Source: Chloroflexota bacterium (lineage in GTDB: Bacteria > Chloroflexota > Dehalococcoidia > Lucifugimonadales > Lucifugimonadaceae). From it: a stretch of 64,000 bases of DNA. Position numbers and translations under genes: made by a program. Position 1 is the first letter of the stretch; the number at the start of each line of letters is the position of its first letter. Positions 44,136 through 53,162 of the stretch are shown here, piece after piece. The notes beneath the pieces were generated by a model, which did not search any database, was not told where the DNA came from, and saw only the letters and a list, made by a program, of their open reading frames with translations. Where the stretch lies: NCBI GenBank assembly GCA_002721615.1, contig PBKW01000012.1:17511-81510 (forward strand). The letters run 5' to 3'.

Positions 44136-45143
44136 TTAATCTCTCTGTTGAGGAGCTAAAACTGAATTTGGATAGTTAACATATACATCTTTATACAACT
44201 CATCCATGTCTGGCATAGGACTATTAAGAGCAAAATCAACTGCTTCAATCATTTCGTTATCAATTTCATCTCTGATTGCTTTTAATTCTTTATCTGTAAG
44301 TTGATTAGCTTTAATTACTCTATCTTGAAAAGTTTCAATGGAATCTCTCTCTTTCCAATCAGATTCTTCTTCCTTAGTTCTGTAATTTTCTGGAACATCT
44401 GCATGAAAATGACCATGATATCTATAAGTTTTTAACTCTAGTAAAGTAGGACCATCTCCATTTCTTGCTCTTTTAACAGCTTCTCCAGCAGCATCATAAA
44501 CTGCAAAAACATCCATTCCATCAACAACAACTCCCGGCATAGAATATGATGAAGCCCTATCAGCAATATCTAGTATAGAAACAGCGTATTCAACTGGAGT
44601 TGCTTCTGCATAATGGTTGTTTTCACAAACAAATAACACAGGTAATTTCCATACTGTAGCCAAATTCATACTTTCATGAAGAATACCTTGACTTGTAGCT
44701 CCATCTCCAAAAAATGCTACTCCAATAGATTCATTTTCTAAACCTTTATATTTTGCTGTTAATGCTGCTCCAACAGCAAGAGGAATACTGGCTCCAACTA
44801 TTGCATTAGCACCTAACATTCCTTTAGAAAAATCAGCAATATGCATTGATCCACCCTTACCCTTACAGTGTCCAGTAGCTCTACCCATTATTTCAGCCAT
44901 CATTTTCTTAGTATCTAATTCTTTTGCTATACAGTGACCATGACCTCTATGAGTAGACCCAATCCAGTCTTTTTCAGTTAAATGAGCACATACACCTGTA
45001 GGTCCTGCTTCCTGACCATCTGAACTGTGAGTAACTCCCATAGCATTGCCCTTAAAAGTTTGCTCTAACATTGTTTCTTCAAAACGACGAATTCTATACA
45101 TCGTTTCATACAGCCAAACTAATTTTTCTTTAGAAATATCCAT
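44136..45143 (-). CDS. 2-oxo acid/acetoin dehydrogenase E1 alpha subunit
   Basis: 335 residues. The ThDP-magnesium motif is GDGATSQGILHESMNLA, running to ENN; HRGHGHCIAKELD and GRATGHCKGKGGSMH form the active-site loop; the tail contains YRYHGHFHADVPENYR where regulatory sites lie in PDH-type enzymes. AcoA and PdhA cannot be separated by eye. It is preceded 32 bases upstream by a tiny Tat-signal gene, and followed by E1 beta. Confidence 0.93.
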   Translation of the reverse strand: MDISKEKLVWLYETMYRIRRFEETMLEQTFKGNAMGVTHSSDGQEAGPTGVCAHLTEKDWIGSTHRGHGHCIAKELDTKKMMAEIMGRATGHCKGKGGSMHIADFSKGMLGANAIVGASIPLAVGAALTAKYKGLENESIGVAFFGDGATSQGILHESMNLATVWKLPVLFVCENNHYAEATPVEYAVSILDIADRASSYSMPGVVVDGMDVFAVYDAAGEAVKRARNGDGPTLLELKTYRYHGHFHADVPENYRTKEEESDWKERDSIETFQDRVIKANQLTDKELKAIRDEIDNEMIEAVDFALNSPMPDMDELYKDVYVNYPNSVLAPQQRD

Positions 45144-45175
45144 TTTCTATCCTTTACAATTTGATCAATAATTTT

Positions 45176-45337
45176 CTAGTGATTCGAGTCTCTTGGGACA
45201 AACACAGAATCTCCATCTTTTTTTCCATAAAATTTAGACCACAAATTGAATGGCTTCAAAGTCGAGAAAACAACTAATAATCCAGATAAACTTAAAAATC
45301 CTGTTTTAAGAAATCTTCTCCTATCAAATTCATTCAT
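45176..45337 (-). CDS. 53-residue Tat-signal mini-protein
   Basis: A 53-codon gene with ATG at 45337-45335, stop TAG at 45178-45176, and a ribosome binding site TAGGAG ending 7-8 bases upstream. The product starts MNEFDRRRFLKTGFLSLSGL, a full twin-arginine signal (RRRFLK, hydrophobic stretch to about residue 26), followed by only about 25 residues ending FVPRDSNH. No cysteine or obvious cofactor site is present. Similar tiny Tat proteins occur next to some formate dehydrogenases. It is the first gene of the E1/pxp/sodium-pump run; function unknown. Confidence 0.75.
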   Translation of the reverse strand: MNEFDRRRFLKTGFLSLSGLLVVFSTLKPFNLWSKFYGKKDGDSVFVPRDSNH

Positions 45338-45642
45338 ATTTGAACTCCTATACTGTGATTATAATCTTAAAAAGATTCGTAACAATAAAATTTTCCCAAT
45401 ATCTCCCAATTTGATAAAGAAATTTTATTTTGAAATCAGTTTATTTATAGGTTGATTCTATAAACAAAGATTCTGGAAAACAAGGCTAGATCTCAAAAAT
45501 TAATTTAATATCAAAATTTAACAATTAACTATAAAAAAAATATTACGAAAATTATTGATATTCTAGTGACCTTATAATATTCTCCTATTTGTATTAAAAA
45601 TAGTGTTTAGAAATCAAATATTTTAATTATTAATATCTTTCC
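45338..45642. promoter_or_regulatory. 305-base divergent intergenic region
   Basis: The longest gene-free stretch of the window separates the E1/pxp/sodium-pump run (minus) from the complex III operon (plus) and should hold both promoters. It contains a perfect inverted repeat TTTATAG-GTTGATT-CTATAAA (45444-45464), a candidate operator. A weak direct repeat CCCAAT lies near 45395-45410. I see no RNA gene, no believable ORF and no strong ribosome binding site before the plus-strand gene at 45643. Confidence 0.5.
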
Positions 45643-45933
45643 ATGGATCCAAATACATTAAATATAGCAGACTGGTTAATGCGTTTAACAGCCCTCAGAA
45701 TTTTATGGATCTGCCTATTATTGGCACCAGCAGCAGCAGGTTCATTATTAATTGCTCATGCAATTATCCCATCAGCGGTAGACTCTCATCATATAAGCAG
45801 AAAATGGGTAATAATCAGAGCTCCATTATATTTATTTGGATTTGGAACTCTTTTTATAGAAATCATTTTATTTATTTATGCTTTTTACAATATGACTTTC
45901 TTAAGTGATTTATATCCAAGGTTTTGGCAATAA
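45643..45933 (+). CDS. Small two-helix membrane protein heading the complex III operon
   Basis: 96 residues with two predicted membrane helices (about 18-42 and 58-84) joined by a loop with HHISRKWV. I do not recognise the family. It is the first gene before the pentaheme cytochrome and ends inside the 5' part of actA, so it is co-transcribed with complex III and may be an extra small subunit comparable to the small ActG-type protein described for Chloroflexus; no sequence match supports this. The start lacks a clear ribosome binding site. Confidence 0.6.
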   Translation: MDPNTLNIADWLMRLTALRILWICLLLAPAAAGSLLIAHAIIPSAVDSHHISRKWVIIRAPLYLFGFGTLFIEIILFIYAFYNMTFLSDLYPRFWQ

Positions 45934-46715
45934 GGAGAAAATTGTTTAATAAATTTATAGAGTTTTTAAAAGAAAAAGACAGAAACACTCCAACATGGCT
46001 TAAAATTTTAATCCCTTTTTTAGCATTTGGAGGTCTTGCATTTCACGCTATAATGGCTTTTATAACAGCTTTTCTTATTACTGCATGGTTTGGAAACCCT
46101 CTCCCTGTATTCGGATTCAATCAGAGTCCTGATCAACCTATTGCTTTTCCACATACTATTCATGCCGGAGTAGGAAAATTGATTGTTCCAAAAACCGGAA
46201 AACCATATAAAGACATTTATGGAAATGAAAGAGTAAATGATTCTGGTGAGCCATTAACAGGTTTGGGTATGGATTGTACTTATTGCCACAAAACTGTAAC
46301 AAAAGAAGCTTGGGCTGGAGTTCCTCCTGTAGAGCTATGTATTTCATGCCATAAAGTAATAGGAAGTAATGAAAGTCAAGAATTAACTAAACTAAGAGAA
46401 TTTGGATTGTCTGAAAAAACGAAAGGTCCTATTAAATGGAAAAGAGTTCATAGGATGCCTGATCATGTTAGATTTGTTCATGAACCACATATTAGATATT
46501 TGACATCAAATCCAAAAGCTATACAAAATAAATCAACTGATTTTAAAATTTTAGATAATGGAACAGTAGAAGCATCTCAAGTTTGCACTACATGTCATGG
46601 ACAAATCGCTGAAATGGAAAAAGTTACTCAAAAAGAACCTTTGAAAATGGGACAATGTGTAGCTTGCCATAGAGCAAATGAAGCTTCAATAGGATGTGAA
46701 ACTTGTCATCATTAA
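45924..46715 (+). CDS. actA: Alternative complex III pentaheme cytochrome ActA
   Basis: 263 residues. An N-terminal membrane anchor (about 25-52) is followed by a periplasmic domain with five heme c motifs: CTYCH, CISCH, CTTCH, CVACH and CETCH, the last at the very C-terminus. Five hemes plus one anchor is the ActA pattern. It passes electrons from quinol-oxidising subunits to ActE or directly to an oxidase. ATG at 45924 gives an overlap of 10 bases with the preceding gene; TTG at 45942, behind AAGGAG (45932-45937), is an equally good start and would shorten it by six residues. Confidence 0.94.
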   Translation: MAIRRKLFNKFIEFLKEKDRNTPTWLKILIPFLAFGGLAFHAIMAFITAFLITAWFGNPLPVFGFNQSPDQPIAFPHTIHAGVGKLIVPKTGKPYKDIYGNERVNDSGEPLTGLGMDCTYCHKTVTKEAWAGVPPVELCISCHKVIGSNESQELTKLREFGLSEKTKGPIKWKRVHRMPDHVRFVHEPHIRYLTSNPKAIQNKSTDFKILDNGTVEASQVCTTCHGQIAEMEKVTQKEPLKMGQCVACHRANEASIGCETCHH

Positions 46716-49075
46716 AGAAAAATCGCTCTATTTCTAATAACAATTTATCGAGGAGAAAATTCTTAGGTCTTCTTGGTGCTACAGCAACAGGAGCTGTGAT
46801 TTTTGAAGCATGCGGAGTTCCAGAAGAAGAATTAATAGTAGAGAGCCCATTGAATATGCCTGAAGATTTAGTAAGAGGTGAAGATCAATGGTATGCAACT
46901 TCATGTGGAATTTCTAGTTATGGTGAAAGTGTTCTAGTAAGAGTAATGGAAGGAAGAGCCAAAAAAATTGCTGGCAACCCAGATTTCCCTAATTCCTTAG
47001 GAAAACAAAGTGTCGTTTCTGAAACGAATCTTCAAATGCTCTATCATCCTGACAGAATTACTACTCCTCTTTACAGAAAAACTAAGACCGGAGATCATAA
47101 ACCAATAACTTGGGATACTGCTATCTCAATTCTAGAGAAAGGAATAAATGATTCAAAAGGTAAATCAACATTAATTACTAAACCTATTAGAGGTTTAAAT
47201 GCTGGCCTAATAGAATCTTTTTCTGATTTTAACTCCATAAAACATCTGAAATTTGACTCCATCAATAATGGTTTGATGAATAAAACAATGAAATCAGTTT
47301 TTGATCAAGACAGGTTACCTTATTTTGATATAGGTGATTCCGATTTAATAATTTCTTTTGGATTAGATTTCTTAGGCACTTGGGGACCTGTTCAATATAA
47401 AACAAAATTTGGAAGATTAAAACAAAATCATGGAAAATTAATATCTATAGAACCCAGAATGTCTCTTACTTCAGCAAATGCTGACAAATGGATTTGCCCC
47501 ATTCCTGGCACAGAAATGGTTTTTGCTTTTGGTATTGCAAACCACATCATCTCTAACAATTTATCTTCATCAAATCAAATAAAAGAATTCAAAAACTTAA
47601 TTGGAGATATTGACCTAAGCTCATTCACAGATGAGTATGTCACTCAAGTAACTGGTTTAACAGTTAAAGATATTGAATATGTAATAAATAAAATTAATAA
47701 AATTAAAGAGTCAAAGGGTAAAATTTTATTTCTCGGAGGTGGCCCATTAGAAGGATATAAAAATAGCGCAGAAAGCATGTCAATTGTTTTCGCTTTAAAT
47801 TATCTTACTGATTCTGTAGGATCTGAGGGAGGAATAATTTTTAACCCAGAATCTCCTATAAAAGAATTTAAACCTTCAGAAGAAAGTCCTACTATAAAAA
47901 TTATTGATTCTTCTTACGCAAATAACCTCCAAGAATGGAAAAAAGAAACACTCAAATGGGAATCAGGAGAAACAGATCTTCTGATTTTACGTGGATCAAA
48001 TATTATTCATGGTATCCCATATGATCTTACAAAAGCGTTAGATGCGATTAAATTAAAAGTATGTTTTACATCAATTTTCGATGATACAGCAGAAGCATCT
48101 GACTTGATTCTTCCAGAGCATAATTCTCTAGAAGATTGGGGAGTAGATATTCCTGAGCCACTTATGGGATACCAAACATTTTTATTCCAGCAACCTGTAG
48201 TAAATTCTCCTACAAAAGGAAAAGAATCCAAACCAATTTATGATTCAAAGAGTTTTTACGATATATTAATTTCTCTTTCAGATCCAATGTTAGGTATAAA
48301 AAATTACAAAGAATTAATAGAAAAATTCACTTCAAAGCTTTATTCAACCACAGCTACAAATAGACAAGGATCAATTATAGCATCCAATGAAAAACAATTC
48401 TTAGAAGGTGTTCTTTCAAGAGGAGGATGGTGGAATATTAATACTAAAATAAATGATAATGTTTCTACTCAAAAACTTAAAAGTATTAACGTCTCTAACA
48501 ATAATGTATTTAATGATTTAAATAATAAAGAATTTTATTTAGTTCCATTTTTATCAAATACTATTTTAGATGGAATAACAGCGGCTAGCCCTTGGGCTCA
48601 GGGAATCCCAGATCCGATAACTACTATAGCTTGGGATACTTGGGCAGAAATAAATCCTAAAACAGCAGAAAAACTTAAATTAGAACAAGGAGATATTATA
48701 GAATTAATATCATCAACAGGGAAAATTAAACTTCCTATTTTTCCTCATCCAGCAGTTCACCCTAAAGTAATTGGGGTTCCTATAGGATTAGGTCATAAGT
48801 TCTCTGGAAGATACGCGGCTGGAAAAGGAGCTAATGTATTGAAGATATGTCATACTGAATTAAATAAATCTCAAACTTTCTCTTGGGCTCAAAACACAGT
48901 TAGAATCAAAAAAACAGAAAATTCAAAAACTATAGCTAAGTTTGAAGGTACTCTTCCAGGCGGAGCAGTAGCAGTAGAACCAGGTTTTCCTATACTGACT
49001 GTTGGGCCAAACCAAACTGCTGATGATGCTCTTCACGAAGCACATGAAGAACACATGGAAGAAACATTTAAATAA
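46703..49075 (+). CDS. actB1: Alternative complex III subunit ActB1 (molybdopterin-oxidoreductase-like)
   Basis: 790 residues. A Tat signal is present (SRRKFLGLLGATATGAVIF), followed by a domain shaped like molybdopterin oxidoreductases (YATSCGISSYGESVLVRVMEG, then KIAGNPDFPNSLGKQ). The CxxC cluster ligands of true enzymes are missing, as expected for ActB, which binds no molybdenum. The start is TTG at 46703, inside the end of actA, with AGGA 8 bases upstream; no ATG precedes the Tat motif. In many organisms ActB is one fused protein of about 1000 residues; here the ferredoxin part is the separate next gene. Confidence 0.92.
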   Translation: MSSLKKNRSISNNNLSRRKFLGLLGATATGAVIFEACGVPEEELIVESPLNMPEDLVRGEDQWYATSCGISSYGESVLVRVMEGRAKKIAGNPDFPNSLGKQSVVSETNLQMLYHPDRITTPLYRKTKTGDHKPITWDTAISILEKGINDSKGKSTLITKPIRGLNAGLIESFSDFNSIKHLKFDSINNGLMNKTMKSVFDQDRLPYFDIGDSDLIISFGLDFLGTWGPVQYKTKFGRLKQNHGKLISIEPRMSLTSANADKWICPIPGTEMVFAFGIANHIISNNLSSSNQIKEFKNLIGDIDLSSFTDEYVTQVTGLTVKDIEYVINKINKIKESKGKILFLGGGPLEGYKNSAESMSIVFALNYLTDSVGSEGGIIFNPESPIKEFKPSEESPTIKIIDSSYANNLQEWKKETLKWESGETDLLILRGSNIIHGIPYDLTKALDAIKLKVCFTSIFDDTAEASDLILPEHNSLEDWGVDIPEPLMGYQTFLFQQPVVNSPTKGKESKPIYDSKSFYDILISLSDPMLGIKNYKELIEKFTSKLYSTTATNRQGSIIASNEKQFLEGVLSRGGWWNINTKINDNVSTQKLKSINVSNNNVFNDLNNKEFYLVPFLSNTILDGITAASPWAQGIPDPITTIAWDTWAEINPKTAEKLKLEQGDIIELISSTGKIKLPIFPHPAVHPKVIGVPIGLGHKFSGRYAAGKGANVLKICHTELNKSQTFSWAQNTVRIKKTENSKTIAKFEGTLPGGAVAVEPGFPILTVGPNQTADDALHEAHEEHMEETFK

Positions 49076-49108
49076 AGATAAATTTAAAAAAAATATAATA
49101 AGGGAAAA

Positions 49109-49864
49109 ATGGTAACAGAGAATAAAGAAAGTAAATTTAAATGGGGAATGGCTGTTGATATAGATAAGTGTACAGGATGCCAAGCTTGTGTTTTAGCTTG
49201 TCAGTCTGAGAATAACATCCCTATAAATACAGAGAAGAATTTTAAAAATGCTAGAGCTATAGAGTGGATAAGAGTAGAAAGATACTGGGAAGGAGAATTT
49301 CCAGATGTAAAAGCAAAATTTATACCGATTCTTTGCCAGCACTGTGATAATGCTCCTTGCGAACCTGTATGTCCCGTTTATGCAACTTATCACACAACTG
49401 AAGGTTTAAATGTTCAAGTCTATAACAGATGTGTTGGTACTAGATATTGTGCTAATGGTTGTCCTTATCTAGTAAGATTTTTTAATTACTGGGAACCAGA
49501 ATGGCCAGAAAGTTTAAAAAACCATTTAAACCCCGATGTTACTGTAAGATCTAGAGGAATAATGGAAAAATGCACAATGTGTATTCAAAGAATCAGAAGA
49601 ACTACAAGAAATGCAAAGAAAAACGATGAAGAACTAAAAGATGGAGATATTTCTCCTGCATGTGTAGATGCATGCCCGACAGATGCCCTTGTTTTTGGAA
49701 ATCAGAAAGATGAAAACAGTAAAGTCTCTAGGATGAAAAACGATAAAAGATCTTACACTTTACTAGATAACAACCTACAAACTTCTCCGAATATATTTTA
49801 TTTAGCTAAGATAGATCATGATAAAAAAGAAAGCACTCATCATGAAGAAGGAAAACATCACTAA
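49109..49864 (+). CDS. actB2: Alternative complex III iron-sulfur subunit ActB2
   Basis: 251 residues with four cysteine groups for iron-sulfur clusters: CTGCQACVLACQ near the start, CQHCDNAPCEPVCP, the RCVGTRYCANGCPYL segment, and CTMCIQRI with CVDACPTDAL. This is the HybA/DmsB-like domain usually fused to the end of ActB. It has a ribosome binding site (AAGGGAAAA). It lies 33 bases behind actB1 and 2 bases before an NrfD-type gene, so it completes the electron wire of complex III. Confidence 0.93.
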   Translation: MVTENKESKFKWGMAVDIDKCTGCQACVLACQSENNIPINTEKNFKNARAIEWIRVERYWEGEFPDVKAKFIPILCQHCDNAPCEPVCPVYATYHTTEGLNVQVYNRCVGTRYCANGCPYLVRFFNYWEPEWPESLKNHLNPDVTVRSRGIMEKCTMCIQRIRRTTRNAKKNDEELKDGDISPACVDACPTDALVFGNQKDENSKVSRMKNDKRSYTLLDNNLQTSPNIFYLAKIDHDKKESTHHEEGKHH

Positions 49865-49866
49865 AA

Positions 49867-51246
49867 ATGGCACAAGAAACAAACAGCGCTAAATATTCAA
49901 AAGCTACCCTGGATTTAATAAATACTACCATGATAGCTCCGAAAAAAATGAAATTAATCATTATGATTTTGTCTATTTTAAGTATATTAGGAATCATAGG
50001 AATAGTATTAAAAATACTTAATGGTTTCGAAGATAAATCCGCTTGGGGTTACTACGCAGCAACAATTTCTTTCCTTCTTACTACTGCGGCTGCAGCTCCA
50101 ATGGTAGCTATTGCCCCTACAATTGCTAAAGCAGATTGGGTTAGACCAATCACTAGGATAGCCAGTTTATTCTCAGTCGTAGGTATAGTAACAGCACTAG
50201 CATCTATACCATTAATATTCGCACTTCCTCCATTAATTGTTGATGAAACTAGAAGGCGTTCAATTTGGTTTGAAGCTACTAATTACTCCCCTCATGTTTG
50301 GTTTGCATTATCAATTTTTGGATTAACTTTATGTGGATTAGGATTATTATATTCTTCAAGTATTCCAGATCTAGCAGCTATGAGAGATCATGGAACTGGA
50401 TGGAGAAAAAAAATGGGAAAATCACTATCTCGAGGATTTATAGGTACTGACAGTCAATGGAAATCTTTACAAATGCGTATTGGAATGATGGGAACATTTT
50501 ATTTCTTAATGTTAATGTTCGTTAATTTTTTATTTAGTATAGACTTCGCGTTAAGTTTAGTTGCAGGATGGAAAGACGCAATATTTCCTATGTATCATGC
50601 AATGACTTCACTACAATCAGGAATTGCTATATGTATACTTGCTATGTTTTTTGCCAGAAAATATTGGGGAATGGAAAACTATATTAAGGTACCTCAATTT
50701 TGGGCCTTATCAAAATTACAACTAGCTACAACTGTACTGTGGTTTTATTTCTTTTATTCAGCATTTATAGTTTTTTGGTATGGTAGATCTGCAAGTGATC
50801 AAATGGTCATAAATTTATTAATAATAGGACCTTATCTACCTGTCTTTCTTGGAGCATTCTTCTTAGAATTCTTTGTGCCTTGGTGGATATTAGTATGGAA
50901 TAGAGTAAGAAAAAGTATCCCAAGTTTAGCGGTAGTAGCATGTCTTGTTCTAATTGGTGTTCTCTTAGATAGAATAAGGATTTTTGTGATTTCTTGGTCC
51001 ACATATTCAAACGAAGTAATTCACAAAAAATTCGTTCCTGAACAAGATTTTCCTCAATTCATGTATCCTTCTGTAGCTGATATTATAGTCTTTATTGGAT
51101 TAGTATCTTTAAGTACATTAATATTCATACTCTCAACGAGAATATTGCCACTTGTTTCAGTTTGGGAAACACATCAATCACTTTTATTAACTAAAGTAGT
51201 TAAATATGTGAGGACAGATGTTATTGCAATTGGAAAACCAGATTAA
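49867..51246 (+). CDS. NrfD-family quinone-binding subunit (ActF-like paralogue)
   Basis: 459 residues, about ten membrane helices. The segment ADWVRPITRIASLFSVVGIVTALAS-like and SIPDLAAMRDHGTGWRKKM match the same positions in the ActC neighbour, so the two are paralogues of equal length. Complex III normally has two NrfD proteins, ActC and ActF; by elimination this one takes the ActF role although it is placed before actC. It lacks the HLGRPW-like quinone-site segment of ActC. It should sit in the membrane and take part in quinol binding or proton movement. Confidence 0.82.
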   Translation: MAQETNSAKYSKATLDLINTTMIAPKKMKLIIMILSILSILGIIGIVLKILNGFEDKSAWGYYAATISFLLTTAAAAPMVAIAPTIAKADWVRPITRIASLFSVVGIVTALASIPLIFALPPLIVDETRRRSIWFEATNYSPHVWFALSIFGLTLCGLGLLYSSSIPDLAAMRDHGTGWRKKMGKSLSRGFIGTDSQWKSLQMRIGMMGTFYFLMLMFVNFLFSIDFALSLVAGWKDAIFPMYHAMTSLQSGIAICILAMFFARKYWGMENYIKVPQFWALSKLQLATTVLWFYFFYSAFIVFWYGRSASDQMVINLLIIGPYLPVFLGAFFLEFFVPWWILVWNRVRKSIPSLAVVACLVLIGVLLDRIRIFVISWSTYSNEVIHKKFVPEQDFPQFMYPSVADIIVFIGLVSLSTLIFILSTRILPLVSVWETHQSLLLTKVVKYVRTDVIAIGKPD

Positions 51247-51254
51247 GGATTAGA

Positions 51255-52634
51255 ATGCAACAAAGAAGAAAATTAGATCAAAAGCAAATAAACCAAGAAT
51301 TATTATCAGGTAACCTTAAAACACCAAAATGGTACATCCCTACAATGTTATTCTTAGGTTTTTTCGTTGTAACTGGATTTGCAACAATACTATATATGTT
51401 TAACAAAGGTTTAGGGGTTACAGGTTTATCAAGACCTGTATATTGGGGTTTATTTATTACAACTTTTGTTTTTTGGGTAGGAATCAGTCACGCAGGTATT
51501 ATGATTTCTGCGATTCTTAGATTAACACAAGCAGAATGGAGAAGACCAGTAACAAGAGCTGCAGAATTACTTACAGTATTTTCTCTATTAACAGCATTAT
51601 TTTTCCCTCTTATGCATGCTGGAAGACCTTGGAGAATTGTCTATTGGTTAATGCCTTATGATTTTGCTAGAGGTATATGGCCAAATGTTAGATCTCCTTT
51701 GTTTTGGGATCCTATCGCTATAGGAACCTATTTAACAGGAAGTACATTATTCTTATACATTGCTTTAATCCCTGACTTAGCGGTACTTAGAGACAGAACC
51801 ACAGGATGGCAAAAAGTTTTTTATACAATTTTAGCTCTTGGTTGGAGAGGAAACCCTAGACAATGGCTATTACAAGCCGTTGCAGGAATTTTATTATCTG
51901 CATTAATGCTTCCAATTTTCGTTTCAGTACATTCTATCGTTTCATGGGACTTTGCAATTACACCATCTGTTGAAGGTTGGCATTCAACGATATTTGCTCC
52001 TTATTTCGTTATTGGAGCAGTCCATTCAGGAGTTTCAGCTGTAGTAACTATGATGGCTTTAATGAGATGGTTGTGGAAATGGAATAATCATATTAGACCC
52101 GAACATTTTGATGCTTTAGCAAGGCTACTGATTGTAGTAGCGACAGCTTGGTTAGGATGCACTTTCCTAGAACTAATATTTTCTGTTTATGGCCGTGAAG
52201 CACCTGAAATAGCATTAAGAGAATTAATGATATTTACTTGGCCTTGGAACTTATTATTTATAATATTCCTTTTAACTGGATATATTATACCAGTAGGTTT
52301 TTGGATATTTAAAAAAGCAAGAAATAATATAGTAATAATGTTCTGGACATCTATATTGGTCAATGTTGGAATGTGGCTAGAAAGATTTCTAATTATAGTA
52401 CCTGGATTAGCTAGAAAACAACCTTTTACATTCACTTGGGAAGCATACACTCCTAGCTTAGTAGAATGGTATATTTTAGTATGGTCATTTGCATGGGTCT
52501 CATTTTTGATGTTGCTTTTTGCTAGATTTTTCCCACTTATTCCTCTCTTCGAAACAAAAGAGAGTCAAGTATTTACATCAGAAACAAAAATAGGAAGAGC
52601 TACTGTTCCAGTAATTTATAGAGAAGAAGACTAA
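51255..52634 (+). CDS. actC: Alternative complex III quinone-binding subunit ActC
   Basis: 459 residues, ten membrane helices expected. Canonical ActC segments are ISHAGIMISAILRLTQAEWR, RPVTRAAELLTVF and PLMHAGRPWRIVYWLMPYD, with SIVSWDFAITPSVEGWHSTI further on. This NrfD-type protein carries the quinol-oxidising site facing the ActB iron-sulfur clusters. It lies 8 bases behind its paralogue and 15 bases before actD. Confidence 0.94.
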   Translation: MQQRRKLDQKQINQELLSGNLKTPKWYIPTMLFLGFFVVTGFATILYMFNKGLGVTGLSRPVYWGLFITTFVFWVGISHAGIMISAILRLTQAEWRRPVTRAAELLTVFSLLTALFFPLMHAGRPWRIVYWLMPYDFARGIWPNVRSPLFWDPIAIGTYLTGSTLFLYIALIPDLAVLRDRTTGWQKVFYTILALGWRGNPRQWLLQAVAGILLSALMLPIFVSVHSIVSWDFAITPSVEGWHSTIFAPYFVIGAVHSGVSAVVTMMALMRWLWKWNNHIRPEHFDALARLLIVVATAWLGCTFLELIFSVYGREAPEIALRELMIFTWPWNLLFIIFLLTGYIIPVGFWIFKKARNNIVIMFWTSILVNVGMWLERFLIIVPGLARKQPFTFTWEAYTPSLVEWYILVWSFAWVSFLMLLFARFFPLIPLFETKESQVFTSETKIGRATVPVIYREED

Positions 52635-52649
52635 AGTCAAGGAGAAAAA

Positions 52650-53156
52650 ATGTCTAAAAAAAGTATATTAGGGTTATTTGATACCCCAGATCAGGGAGCT
52701 GATGCTTTAGATGGTCTACATAATGCTGGCTTTGAATCACATGAATGTGATGTTTTAACTGGTACTCCATATCCTGAAGGGACTTTTGGCGAACATGTTC
52801 CACAACATAGGTTGTTCAGATTTCCATTGTTTGGAGCAATAATAGGATTAACCTTATCTATATTTATAACTACTGCTACACAAATTGCATATCCATTAGT
52901 AACCGGAGGAAAACCAATTTTGTCAATATTTGCAATGCTTATAATAATGTATGAAATGACAATGTTATCAGCAGTAGTTACCACAGTAGTTGGTATAATT
53001 TTTGAATCTAGACTTCCAAAATTTAATCTTGGAGCTTATGACACTAGAATCACTGAAGGTTTAATAGGAGTTGTTGTTAACTGTGAAGAAAAAGATTTAT
53101 CAAAAGCTAAAAAGGTATTTACAGATTCTGGAGCTTTAGACACTAAAGAGGCATAA
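52650..53156 (+). CDS. actD: Alternative complex III subunit ActD
   Basis: 168 residues of the ActD (DUF3341) family: an N-terminal soluble fold (LGLFDTPDQGADALDGLHNA), then two membrane helices (about 62-80 and 90-118) and a C-terminal strand-rich part with VVNCEEKDLSKAKKVF. The N-terminal part resembles a ferredoxin-like sensor of the flavodoxin-neighbour type. It is a structural membrane subunit of complex III with no cofactor. Strong ribosome binding site (AAGGAGAAAAA). Confidence 0.93.
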   Translation: MSKKSILGLFDTPDQGADALDGLHNAGFESHECDVLTGTPYPEGTFGEHVPQHRLFRFPLFGAIIGLTLSIFITTATQIAYPLVTGGKPILSIFAMLIIMYEMTMLSAVVTTVVGIIFESRLPKFNLGAYDTRITEGLIGVVVNCEEKDLSKAKKVFTDSGALDTKEA

Positions 53157-53162
53157 CAAAAA

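Noticed and set aside
45180-45200. A tRNA T-loop-like GATTCGAGTC sequence
   Set aside because: No matching stem, acceptor strand or CCA is present and it is explained by the Tat mini-protein coding sequence.
45246-45455. A 69-codon plus-strand frame starting MNGFKVEK
   Set aside because: It lies antisense to the Tat mini-protein gene, has no ribosome binding site and low-complexity content; the minus-strand frame explains the bases better.
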